Source: Rhizobium sp. (GTDB lineage Bacteria; Pseudomonadota; Alphaproteobacteria; Rhizobiales; Rhizobiaceae). Taken from it: a stretch of 28,844 nucleotides of DNA. The stretch is from assembly GCA_003501385.1 (NCBI GenBank), contig DNPN01000144.1:1-28844 (forward strand), given 5' to 3'. The stretch's first letter is position 1. Each line of letters starts with the position of its first letter. Below the pieces are notes generated by a model. It was not told the DNA's origin. It worked only from the letters and a program-made list of their open reading frames with translations, and made no database searches. The translations under genes were made by a program, and so were the position numbers. Below are positions 6,940 to 14,900 of the stretch, piece after piece.

Positions 6940-8457
6940 ATGACATTGACTCTGACCGGAAAGCACCTCATCGCAGGCGAATGGGTGGATGGCACAGGCA
7001 CATTCGTCTCCCATCCCGCCAGCGGCGAATCCCGCACCTATGCCACTGGTTCGGCAGCGCTTGTTGATCGCGCCTTCAAGGCTGCGGAAGAGGCGTTTAT
7101 CTCTTACGGCTATTCTTCCCGCGAAGAGCGCGCCAAATTTCTGGAAGCCATTGCTGAAGAAATTGAGGCCCGTGGCGAAGCCATCACCGCGATTGGCTCT
7201 CAGGAAACCGGCCTGCCGGAAGCTCGCCTTCAGGGCGAGCGTGGCCGCACCACTGGCCAGCTGAAACTGTTTGCCGAACATATCCGCAAAGGTGACTATC
7301 TGGACCGCCGCTTTGATGCAGCCCTGCCAGACCGCCAGCCCCTGCCCCGCCCCGACATTCGCCTGATGCAGCGCCCGATTGGCCCGGTTGGCGTGTTTGG
7401 TGCGTCCAACTTCCCGCTGGCCTTCTCCACCGCTGGCGGTGATACTGCGTCTGCACTGGCTGCTGGTTGCCCGGTTGTGGTCAAGGGTCATGAAGCCCAT
7501 CCCGGCACGGCTGAAATCGTTGCGCAGGCCATTGATGCCGCCATCAAGCGTTGCGGCGTGCATCCCGGCGTGTTCTCGCTGGTTCAGGGTGGCAACCGTG
7601 AAACGGGTGAAGCCATCTGCCTGCATCCGCTGACCCGCGCTGTTGGCTTCACGGGCTCGCTGGCCGGTGGCCGCGCGCTGTTTGATCTGTGCGTGCGTCG
7701 TCCAGAGCCTATTCCGTTCTTTGGTGAGCTTGGCTCTGTCAACCCGATGTTCCTGCTACCCAACGCCATCTCGGCACGCGGCGAAGCTTTGGCCAAGGGC
7801 TGGGCCGGATCGCTCACCATGGGTGCTGGTCAGTTCTGCACCAATCCCGGCATTGCCATCATCACCGAAGGTGCGGAAGCTGATGCATTTTTGGAAACAG
7901 CAAAGACCGCGCTTGCAGCCACCAATGCCCAGACCATGCTGACAGACGGCATTGCCAACGCTTACCGCGCTGGTGCCGACAAGATTGCCGCAACAGAAGG
8001 CGTTCAGGCCGTACTCACCACCACTTGCGATCTGCGCAACGCCACACCTTACCTGTTTGCCACCACCGGCGAAAACTGGCTTAACAACCATGTGTTGGGC
8101 GAAGAAGTGTTTGGCCCGCTTGGCATTCTCGTCACCGTCAAGGATGAGGCAGAAATGGTGAAGCTTGCGGAAAGCTTTGTCGGCCAGCTGACCACAACGC
8201 TGCATATGGATGATGCCGACGCGCCAACCGCCAAGAAGCTTCTGCCGATTCTGGAGCGCAAGTCTGGCCGCGTGCTGGCCAATGGCTTCCCGACAGGCGT
8301 GGAAGTCTGCGATGCCATGGTGCATGGCGGTCCTTATCCGGCCACCACCAACTTTGGCGCAACCTCGGTTGGCACCATGGCCATCCGTCGCTTCTTGCGC
8401 CCAGTGAGCTATCAGAACATTCCGGTGGCTCTGCTGCCGGAAGATTTGCAACAGTAA
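6940..8457 (+). CDS. Alpha-ketoglutarate-semialdehyde-type aldehyde dehydrogenase
   Basis: This 505-residue protein belongs to the ALDH superfamily subgroup that includes 2,5-dioxovalerate (alpha-ketoglutarate semialdehyde) dehydrogenases. The catalytic residues are recognisable: N157 in FGASNFPLAF, E263 in FFGELGSVNP and the nucleophile C300 in MGAGQFCTNPG. It would oxidise the semialdehyde formed from 2-keto-3-deoxy-arabonate to 2-oxoglutarate, the last step of the oxidative L-arabinose route, feeding the TCA cycle. AAAAAGGA lies 8 bases upstream of the ATG at 6940. It is somewhat shorter than the roughly 525 residues of many relatives, but the core is complete. Assignment to this substrate rests on subgroup resemblance plus operon context. 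Confidence 0.85.
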   Translation: MTLTLTGKHLIAGEWVDGTGTFVSHPASGESRTYATGSAALVDRAFKAAEEAFISYGYSSREERAKFLEAIAEEIEARGEAITAIGSQETGLPEARLQGERGRTTGQLKLFAEHIRKGDYLDRRFDAALPDRQPLPRPDIRLMQRPIGPVGVFGASNFPLAFSTAGGDTASALAAGCPVVVKGHEAHPGTAEIVAQAIDAAIKRCGVHPGVFSLVQGGNRETGEAICLHPLTRAVGFTGSLAGGRALFDLCVRRPEPIPFFGELGSVNPMFLLPNAISARGEALAKGWAGSLTMGAGQFCTNPGIAIITEGAEADAFLETAKTALAATNAQTMLTDGIANAYRAGADKIAATEGVQAVLTTTCDLRNATPYLFATTGENWLNNHVLGEEVFGPLGILVTVKDEAEMVKLAESFVGQLTTTLHMDDADAPTAKKLLPILERKSGRVLANGFPTGVEVCDAMVHGGPYPATTNFGATSVGTMAIRRFLRPVSYQNIPVALLPEDLQQ

Positions 8458-8469
8458 CGGTTCACTCGC

Positions 8470-9402
8470 ATGGCTGACATGAGCACACCTAACGCCCCCT
8501 TTGCCGCTTTGGTGGATTGGGGCACCAGCAATTTTCGCCTGTGGTTGGTGGACGCTGAGGGTACAATCCTCGGTGAGCGCCAATCCGCAGATGGCATGTC
8601 AGCCTGCGCGGCAGACAATCGGTTTGCCGCCGTTTTAGAAGACAATCTTCAGGCGCTGAATGCGCCTGTGGATTTGCCCGTGGTGATTGCGGGCATGGCC
8701 GGGGCGCGTGCCGGATGGCTTGAGGCTCCTTACGTCGAAACACCCACGGCCCTTTCTGGTCTTCACCTGCACACCGTTTCGCCCAAAGCATCGCGCAAGG
8801 TCTTCATTCTTCCCGGCCTTTGCCAGAAGGACACTGGCCCGTTTGACGTGATGCGCGGTGAAGAAACCCAGCTGGCAGGCGTTGTCGCTGGTGGTATTGC
8901 CTCTGGCATCGTCTGCATGCCCGGAACCCATTGCAAATGGGTCGATCTGGAAGATGGCGTGGTCAAACGCTTTCGCACCGCCATGACGGGCGAGATGTTT
9001 GATCTGCTGTCAAAACAATCCATCCTGCGTCTTTCCATCCCACAGGATGGCGACCACTCAACCCATGACGCCGCTTTCGATGCCGCCGTTGCGGAAGCGC
9101 TTTCTGATGGTTTTTCCCTCACCACCAGCCTGTTTTCCATCCGCGCAAGCGGCTTGCTTTCCACGCCGGAACCCAATGAAGCGGCCAGTCGCCTGTCTGG
9201 CCTGTTGATTGGCGCAGAAATTGCGGGAATGCGTGCCTTCTATCAAGGCGGCAAAACCGTGCATATTGTTGCTTCCAAATCACTGTCAGCACTCTATATT
9301 CGCGCCTTGACGCTGGCCGGGGCAAAAGCGCAAAGCCTTGATGGCAGTGCGCTGGTGCGCAATGGCTTGTTCGCTGCCGCCCAACATCTCTTCATAGGAT
9401 AA
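8470..9402 (+). CDS. dgoK: 2-keto-3-deoxygalactonokinase (DgoK)
   Basis: This 310-residue protein is of the DgoK family (ASKHA sugar kinase fold). An N-terminal phosphate-binding motif VDWGTSNFRLWLVD (about residues 16-29) is followed by AGMAGARAGWLEAPYVETP, MRGEETQLAGVVAGG and PGTHCKWVDLEDG, all characteristic of 2-dehydro-3-deoxygalactonokinases. It phosphorylates KDGal with ATP to KDPGal in the cytoplasm, the third stage of the De Ley-Doudoroff galactose route. It follows the aldehyde dehydrogenase after 12 bases and precedes dgoA by 5 bases, so the three are probably co-transcribed. The start is ambiguous between ATG 8470 and ATG 8479; neither has a strong Shine-Dalgarno. Confidence 0.92.
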   Translation: MADMSTPNAPFAALVDWGTSNFRLWLVDAEGTILGERQSADGMSACAADNRFAAVLEDNLQALNAPVDLPVVIAGMAGARAGWLEAPYVETPTALSGLHLHTVSPKASRKVFILPGLCQKDTGPFDVMRGEETQLAGVVAGGIASGIVCMPGTHCKWVDLEDGVVKRFRTAMTGEMFDLLSKQSILRLSIPQDGDHSTHDAAFDAAVAEALSDGFSLTTSLFSIRASGLLSTPEPNEAASRLSGLLIGAEIAGMRAFYQGGKTVHIVASKSLSALYIRALTLAGAKAQSLDGSALVRNGLFAAAQHLFIG

Positions 9403-9407
9403 CACCC

Positions 9408-10055
9408 ATGACCTCCCCCATCGTTCCATGGCCCACCCTGAAGCGCGAACTGGTCGCCATTTTGCGCGGCATCGGTCCTGCTGATATTGAAAGCGTGGTG
9501 GAAGCCCTGCTGGAAGAAGGCTTTGAAGCCATTGAAGTGCCGCTGAATTCACCAGAACCCTTCGTGTCGATTGAAAAAGCCCGCAAGCTGGCACCGAGCG
9601 AGATTCTGATTGGTGCTGGCACGGTGCTGGAACCCGGTGCCGTGGAAGAGCTCTATAATGTGGGTGGCAATCTCGTTGTCACCCCCAACACTGACCCTTC
9701 GGTGATTGGGCAGGCGGCACGCCTTGGCATGGTCTCCATGCCCGGCGCATTTACCCCAACCGAAGCGCTCACCGCCATCAAAGCAGGCGCTTCGGCCATC
9801 AAATTCTTCCCGGCCAGCGTGTTGGGACCAAGCGGCATCAACGCCATCAAGGCCATCCTACCACCGCATATCCCGCTGGGAGCCGTCGGCGGCGTTGGTG
9901 AGAACAATTTTGGCGATTACCTCAAGGCCGGAGCCCGCGCTTTTGGCATTGGCACTAGCCTCTATAAGCCCAGCGACAAGGCCGATGTGGTCAAGGCTCG
10001 CGCTGCCAAGCTGGTGGCCGCCTATGATGCCGCCGTTGCCGCCCACAAAGGGTAA
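9408..10055 (+). CDS. dgoA: 2-dehydro-3-deoxy-6-phosphogalactonate aldolase (DgoA)
   Basis: This 215-residue class I aldolase is of the KDPG/KDPGal family. Its (beta/alpha)8 barrel shows LVAILRGI at residues 15-22, E43 in AIEVPLNSPEP, GAGTVLEPG near 69-77 and the Schiff-base lysine K132 in AIKFFPAS. The PLNSP and KFFPA motifs resemble DgoA more than Eda. It splits KDPGal into pyruvate and glyceraldehyde-3-phosphate. It lies 5 bases behind dgoK, completing the kinase-aldolase pair. It is probably the last gene of the catabolic transcript, because three palindromes ending in a strong terminator follow. Confidence 0.93.
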   Translation: MTSPIVPWPTLKRELVAILRGIGPADIESVVEALLEEGFEAIEVPLNSPEPFVSIEKARKLAPSEILIGAGTVLEPGAVEELYNVGGNLVVTPNTDPSVIGQAARLGMVSMPGAFTPTEALTAIKAGASAIKFFPASVLGPSGINAIKAILPPHIPLGAVGGVGENNFGDYLKAGARAFGIGTSLYKPSDKADVVKARAAKLVAAYDAAVAAHKG

Positions 10056-10059
10056 CGCG

Positions 10060-10128
10060 CAACCAAAAGACGTGCTATAGTCTGTCAGGTTCAGATTGAA
10101 CCAGGCAGACTATAGCTTCCTTTGGTTG
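10060..10128. repeat. 69-base nested palindrome after dgoA
   Basis: Three nested arms pair across one centre. The outer arm is CAACCAAA (10060-10067) with TTTGGTTG (10121-10128). The middle arm is GCTATAGTCTG (10074-10084) with CAGACTATAGC (10106-10116). The inner arm is GGTTCA (10088-10093) with TGAACC (10097-10102), with loop GAT. Only one A-A mismatch and a T-G wobble interrupt the middle-to-inner stem. No T-run follows. It starts 5 bases after the dgoA stop. It may be a dispersed repeat element or a processing hairpin; copy number elsewhere is unknown. Confidence 0.75.
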
Positions 10129-10176
10129 AGTTTATCTTTTCGGGAAAACCGGGTTCCACTTTTCCCTGACAAACTC
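10128..10176. repeat. Second palindrome, resembling a Rhizobiales intergenic repeat
   Basis: GAGTTTATC (10128-10136) pairs with GACAAACTC (10168-10176) with one mismatch. Inside it, GGGAAAA (10142-10148) pairs with TTTTCCC (10160-10166). The core, with CGGGAAAACCGG followed by CCACTTTT, resembles small palindromic elements I associate with Rhizobiales intergenic regions. That family link comes from memory and was not searched. Confidence 0.6.
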
Positions 10177-10181
10177 TATGG

Positions 10182-10220
10182 ATTGCCATCGGCCTGTGAA
10201 AGACCGATGGCAATTTTTTT
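10182..10220 (+). terminator. Strong Rho-independent terminator upstream of the DUF454 gene
   Basis: ATTGCCATCGG (10182-10192) and CCGATGGCAAT (10204-10214) form a perfect 11-bp stem with an 11-base loop, followed by seven T residues (10214-10220). This is the cleanest intrinsic terminator in the window. Its T-run is immediately followed by the Shine-Dalgarno of the next gene, leaving no room for a promoter between them. It may therefore also act as a conditional attenuator. Confidence 0.9.
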
Positions 10221-10227
10221 GGGAGGA
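10221..10227 (+). promoter_or_regulatory. Ribosome binding site that fixes the DUF454 start
   Basis: GGGAGGA sits 3 bases before ATG 10231 (ACA spacer), directly after the terminator T-run. It supports this start over an upstream in-frame ATG at 10096, whose reading would run through the palindromes. The spacing is shorter than usual. Confidence 0.7.
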
Positions 10228-10230
10228 CAA

Positions 10231-10629
10231 ATGCGGCTGGTGCTGTTTGGTCTTGGTTGGTTTTTCGTGGCCCTTGGCGTGATCGGCATTTTTCTGCCGC
10301 TTCTGCCCACCACCCCCTTTATGATCCTCGCCGCCGGTCTGTTTGCCCGTTCCTCACCGCGCTTCGAGCGCTGGCTGCTGGAGCATCCCCGCTTTGGCAG
10401 ACCCTTGATGGATTGGCGACAGCAGGGCGCTATTTCGAAACGTGCCAAAACCCTTGCTGTCAGCATGATGGCAGCGAGCTTTGTGATCATGTGGTTTTTT
10501 TCAACCGCTCCACTATTTATACGCATCATCACCGGGATCATCTTGGCGGGGTCAGCCGTTTTTGTGCTCACACGTCCGCAACCTAAACAGCCATCCGACA
10601 AAACCAACACCGAAAGCACCCCTCAATGA
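10231..10629 (+). CDS. DUF454 / YbaN-like small membrane protein
   Basis: This 132-residue protein opens MRLVLFGLGWFFVALGVIG, then IFLPLLPTTPFMILAAGLFARSSPRF, the hallmark of the DUF454 (YbaN) family. Two hydrophobic hairpins (about residues 3-37 and 77-110) indicate three or four inner-membrane segments. A conserved cytoplasmic-looking stretch, ERWLLEHPRFGRPLMDWRQQGAI, lies between them. No biochemical function is established for the family to my knowledge. The frame is open back to 10096, but the extra 45 residues lack family resemblance and overlap the palindromes. The gene ends in an ATGA overlap with the following MFS gene, so the two are probably translated together. Confidence 0.85.
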   Translation: MRLVLFGLGWFFVALGVIGIFLPLLPTTPFMILAAGLFARSSPRFERWLLEHPRFGRPLMDWRQQGAISKRAKTLAVSMMAASFVIMWFFSTAPLFIRIITGIILAGSAVFVLTRPQPKQPSDKTNTESTPQ

Positions 10630-11900
10630 CCCGCAAAGATGGCAGCATGGACCTCGGCGATGAGTTGCTCATTGATGATCAGCCAGATCAACAGCCCGCA
10701 ACACTTCAGAAAAGATCGAGCCTGTCGCGCATCATCCTCGGCATCAGTCTGGTGCTGATTGCTTTCAATTTGCGCCCGCTGTTTTCCAGTGCCTCCACGC
10801 TTTTGCCGGAAATACGCGACCAGATCGGCCTTTCTGCCTTGGGGGCTAGCCTGCTGACCACATTGCCCGTTGTCTGCCTTGGGGTGTTTTCACCCTTAGC
10901 GCCGCGTATGGCAGATCGGTTCGGAGCTGAAAAGACCTTGGGAGCCGTCATGTTGCTGCTTGCCATCGGCACAGGTTTGCGTGGGCTTGATGCCATCACA
11001 CCGCTGTTTTTCGGCACCGCTCTCGCAGGGGCCTGCATTGCCATTGGCAACGTGCTGTTGCCGGGTCTGGTGAAACGCGATTTCCCAGATCGCGCCGCCT
11101 TGATGACAGGCTTTTACACCATGGCCTTATGCGGCGGTGCAGCCGCAGCGGCGGGCCTGACCTTGCCGATTGAAAAAGCCAGTGGCGGCTCTCTTGCCAC
11201 GGGGCTTGCCATCTGGGCGCTGCCGGCTCTTTTGGTGTTTGTTCTGTGGCTGCCGCAAAGCTTCTCGACCCATGCCAAACGCGCCTCAGTGCGGGTGCAG
11301 GTGCAAGGTCTGTGGCGGGATCGGCTGGCATGGAATGTCACGCTCTACACAGGGCTGCAATCGGCGCTGGCTTATTGCGTGTTTGGCTGGCTGGTGCCGA
11401 TTTTGCGTGAGCGCGGGTTGGATGGCGTCACCGCGGGCGGCATCGTCTCCGTCTCGGTCATGGTGCAAGCGGCATCCTGTATCATCGCGCCGCAATTGGC
11501 GGTGCGGGGCAAGGATCAGCGGTTGGTCAATGCCAGCTTTGCCGCCATTGCGGTGGTTGCGCTTTTGGGCCTGTTATTTGCGCCCCTTTCCACAATCTGG
11601 CTCTGGGCCGTGCTGCAAGGCATTGGCCAGGGCAGCCTGATTGCACTGGCCATGACCACCATTGTGTTGCGCTCCGGCAGCCCGCAAATTGCCGCCCATC
11701 TGTCGGGCATGGCACAATTTGTTGGCTATTGCCTTGCCGCCATTGGTCCTTTGCTGGTGGGGCTAATCCGCGGCTTTACCGGCGGTTTTTCAGCAACGGC
11801 CCTGCTGTTTGTGGCCCTTGGCGCAGGTGCGGCATGGCATGGCTGGCGTGCGGGCAGAAATCTCCATGTCAATGTTAGCACAATAGAGAAAATCCATTGA
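10626..11900 (+). CDS. MFS transporter, CynX/NimT family
   Basis: This 424-residue major facilitator has about twelve predicted membrane segments after a polar N-terminus of roughly 30 residues. The first segment carries LVLIAFNLRPLFSSASTLLPEI, the pattern of CynX (cyanate) and NimT (2-nitroimidazole) transporters. The loop SPLAPRMADRFGAEKTLGAVML corresponds to the MFS motif between segments 2 and 3. The family exports or imports small organic anions and drugs, and the substrate here cannot be read from sequence. The start overlaps the DUF454 stop (ATGA). A second in-frame ATG at 10647 would shorten the polar N-terminus. The neighbours give no clue to the substrate. Confidence 0.85.
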   Translation: MTRKDGSMDLGDELLIDDQPDQQPATLQKRSSLSRIILGISLVLIAFNLRPLFSSASTLLPEIRDQIGLSALGASLLTTLPVVCLGVFSPLAPRMADRFGAEKTLGAVMLLLAIGTGLRGLDAITPLFFGTALAGACIAIGNVLLPGLVKRDFPDRAALMTGFYTMALCGGAAAAAGLTLPIEKASGGSLATGLAIWALPALLVFVLWLPQSFSTHAKRASVRVQVQGLWRDRLAWNVTLYTGLQSALAYCVFGWLVPILRERGLDGVTAGGIVSVSVMVQAASCIIAPQLAVRGKDQRLVNASFAAIAVVALLGLLFAPLSTIWLWAVLQGIGQGSLIALAMTTIVLRSGSPQIAAHLSGMAQFVGYCLAAIGPLLVGLIRGFTGGFSATALLFVALGAGAAWHGWRAGRNLHVNVSTIEKIH

Positions 11901-11970
11901 CACCAATTGGTTAAAGCAGAAGAGTGCGACGCCGGGGATAGGCGATTGCGAAAATGGGGAGCCTGAAGAC

Positions 11971-14900
11971 ATGTTCACACGTTTGAAATATGCCTTTGCA
12001 GGATTGGCACTGGCTGCTGGCCTGCACATGCCTCCACTTCAGGCCGCAAACCAGAGCCGCAGCATTGAACTTTCCCAAGACAGTGATTATGCGGGCTTTG
12101 ACCTGCGCACCGTGCAAAATATTACGCAAGATCAATGTCAGGCCGCCTGCGTGGATGATAAATCCTGCCGCGCCTTGACCTATAACACCAAGGCACGCTG
12201 GTGCTTTCTGAAATCTGATTTCAACACGCTGAACAGTTTTGCCGGTGCCGTGGCTGGCAAAGTGGTGATCAAGGATGCGCAGCCGGATATCGGCATTGCG
12301 CCAAAACTGTCTTTTCTCTCGGATGATCTGCGCCAGCAGGCCAAGGAGTTTGGCCAGAACTTGCCACAAACTGCCACAGCCTCACAGCTTGGCCTCAGCA
12401 CCTTGATTGGCCAAGCCCATAGCGATCTCAGCGCTGGCAAAAGTGCTGAAGCCCTCGCGGGCTTTCTCTCGGCCCTGCTGATTGCGCCAGACGATGGCGG
12501 CCTTTGGATTGATGCCGCCCGCGCCGGAAACTCTGTCAAAAAAGATCGAGACGCCGCCAACAAGGGCCTCTATGCCGCCATTATCGGCTATGATCTGAGC
12601 CGTACCGCGAAAGCCCGCGCCGATGCGCTGGCTGTGATGGCCAAGGGCTTGGAGCGTAACGAAAATTACCGTGCAAGTCTGAACGCCTATAAGGCAAGCC
12701 TTGAGCTGGTGGCCGATAAATCCGTGCGTGCTGCCTATCTGGCGCTGAAAGCCACCAAGGGTTTTCGCATCACCGGCAACACGGTGGATGCCGATGGCGT
12801 AAACCCACGCGCCTGCGTGCAGTTTTCCGATGCGCTTATTGCCCGTGGTGTGGATTATACGCCCTATGTGACCGTGGATGGCAAGCCGCCCACCGCCATG
12901 GAGGCCAAGGGCAGCCAGCTCTGCGTGGAAGGGCTGGATTACGGCAAGCGCTATGTGATTGGCCTGCGCGAAGGCCTGCCATCATCGGTGGATGAGCTTC
13001 TTGCTGCCAAGACGGATATTGAAGTTTACATCCGCGACCGCAGCCCGACGGTGCGCTTTACCGGCGATAATTTTGTGCTGCCGTCTTCTGCCCGCCACGG
13101 CATCCCGCTGGTGTCGATTAACACGGATCGCGCCAATCTCAAGCTCTATCGCATTGGGGATCGGGCGATTGCGCCATTGATGACCAACTCACAATTTCTG
13201 TCGCAACTCAGCGGCTATAGCGCCAGCCGGATTGAGCAGGACAATGGCGAACTGATCTGGCAAGGCAGCATTAACATTACCACCACGCTGAACCGCGAGG
13301 TCACCACCAGTTTTCCGGTGGATGAGGTTTTGCCGGAGCGCAAACCCGGCATTTATGTGCTGACAGCCGCCGCCAACAGCGACAAATCAGAAGAATGGAA
13401 TGACAAGGCCACCCAATGGTTTCTGGTGTCGGATATTGGCCTGTCCACCTATGCTGGAACCGATGGGCTGACGGTGTTTGCCCGCGCCCTGTCATCGGCC
13501 AAGCCCATGGCGGGACTTCAGCTGAAACTTCTGGCCAAAAACAATGAAATCCTCGGCACCGCCACGACGGATAATGATGGCCGTGCGATTTTCTCGCCGG
13601 GTCTGATCCGCGCCGGAGCCGCCATGGCCCCCGCTGTGCTGACGGCTGAACAGCCGGGCAAGGACTACGTGTTTCTGGACATGACTCGCGCAGGCTTTGA
13701 TCTGTCAGATCGCGGCGTGACCGGACGGCCCGCCCCCGGAGCCATTGATATTTTTGCCTGGACCGAGCGCGGCATTTACCGCCCCGGCGAGACCGTGCAT
13801 GTGGGCGCGCTTGCCCGCGACATTGGCGCGGAAGCCATTGATGGCCTGCCGCTGACCTTCATTTTCACCCGCCCCGACGGCGTGGAATATCGCCGTATTG
13901 TCAGCACCGGTGCGGGCCTTGGCGGGCATGGAGTTGATCTGGTGCTGGACAGCAATGTCGTGCACGGCACATGGACGCTTGGCATTCATGTGGACCCGAA
14001 AAAGGCGGCAATTGCAGAAAAAACCTTTCTGGTTGATGACTTTTTGCCCGACAGGATTGAGTTTGACCTGAGTGCCAAGGAGCAAAGCATCAAGCCGGGC
14101 ACTCCGCTTTCTGTTGGTGTGGATGGCCGCTATCTCTATGGCGCGCCTGCGGAAGGGCTTTCGCTGGAAGGCGATGTGGTGATCAAGCCCACCCGCAGCT
14201 TGAAAGATAGGCCCGGCTATGTCTTTGGCCTCGCGGACGAGGAAACGGGCGATAACACCACTTTAGCACTGGATGGTTTGCAGCCGTTAGACGAGAAAGG
14301 CCATGGCACAATTGATCTGCTGATCAATGAGCTTCCCTCCACCACCCGACTGCTGGAAGCAACTCTCTCCGTACGCCTGAAAGAAGGCAGCGGCCGCGCC
14401 GTGGAGCGGCAATTGACGCTTCCTGTGCAAACCGAACAGCCGATGATTGGCATCAAGCCGGAATTTTCCGGTGATTTGGGCGAGAATGCCACGGGTCATT
14501 TCCGCCTGATGACGCTGGACGCCAGCGGCAAGCCGGGGGTGCAAACGGGTGTCCGTTGGAAATTGGTGCAGTTGGAGCGCAATTACCAATGGTATCGCGA
14601 TGGCAGTTCATGGCGCTATGAACCCATCACCACCACCAAGCAGGTGGCCAATGGCGTGGTGGACATCAATGCTGACGGCACTGATCTGCCTGTCACCGTA
14701 AAGTACGGCCGCTACCGACTGGAAGTGGACGGCGCAGGCGCTGCCGCCAGCAGCATCGATTTCAATGCGGGATGGTTTGTGGAAGCCAGCTCCAGCGAAA
14801 CGCCAGATGCGCTGGACATTGCGCTGGATAAGCCGGTTTATAAAATTGGCGACACCGCCAAGCTGAAAATCTCGGCCCATTATGCAGGCGAGGTTTTGCT

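Noticed and set aside
10096..10230. Extended 177-residue version of the DUF454 protein
   Set aside because: The extra 45 codons cover two palindromes and a terminator and do not look like the family; GGGAGGA before ATG 10231 marks a better start.
11897..11911. TTGACA followed by the palindrome ACCAATTGGT before the macroglobulin gene, a possible promoter/operator
   Set aside because: No acceptable -10 hexamer lies 16-18 bases downstream, and a 10-base palindrome alone is too short to be meaningful.
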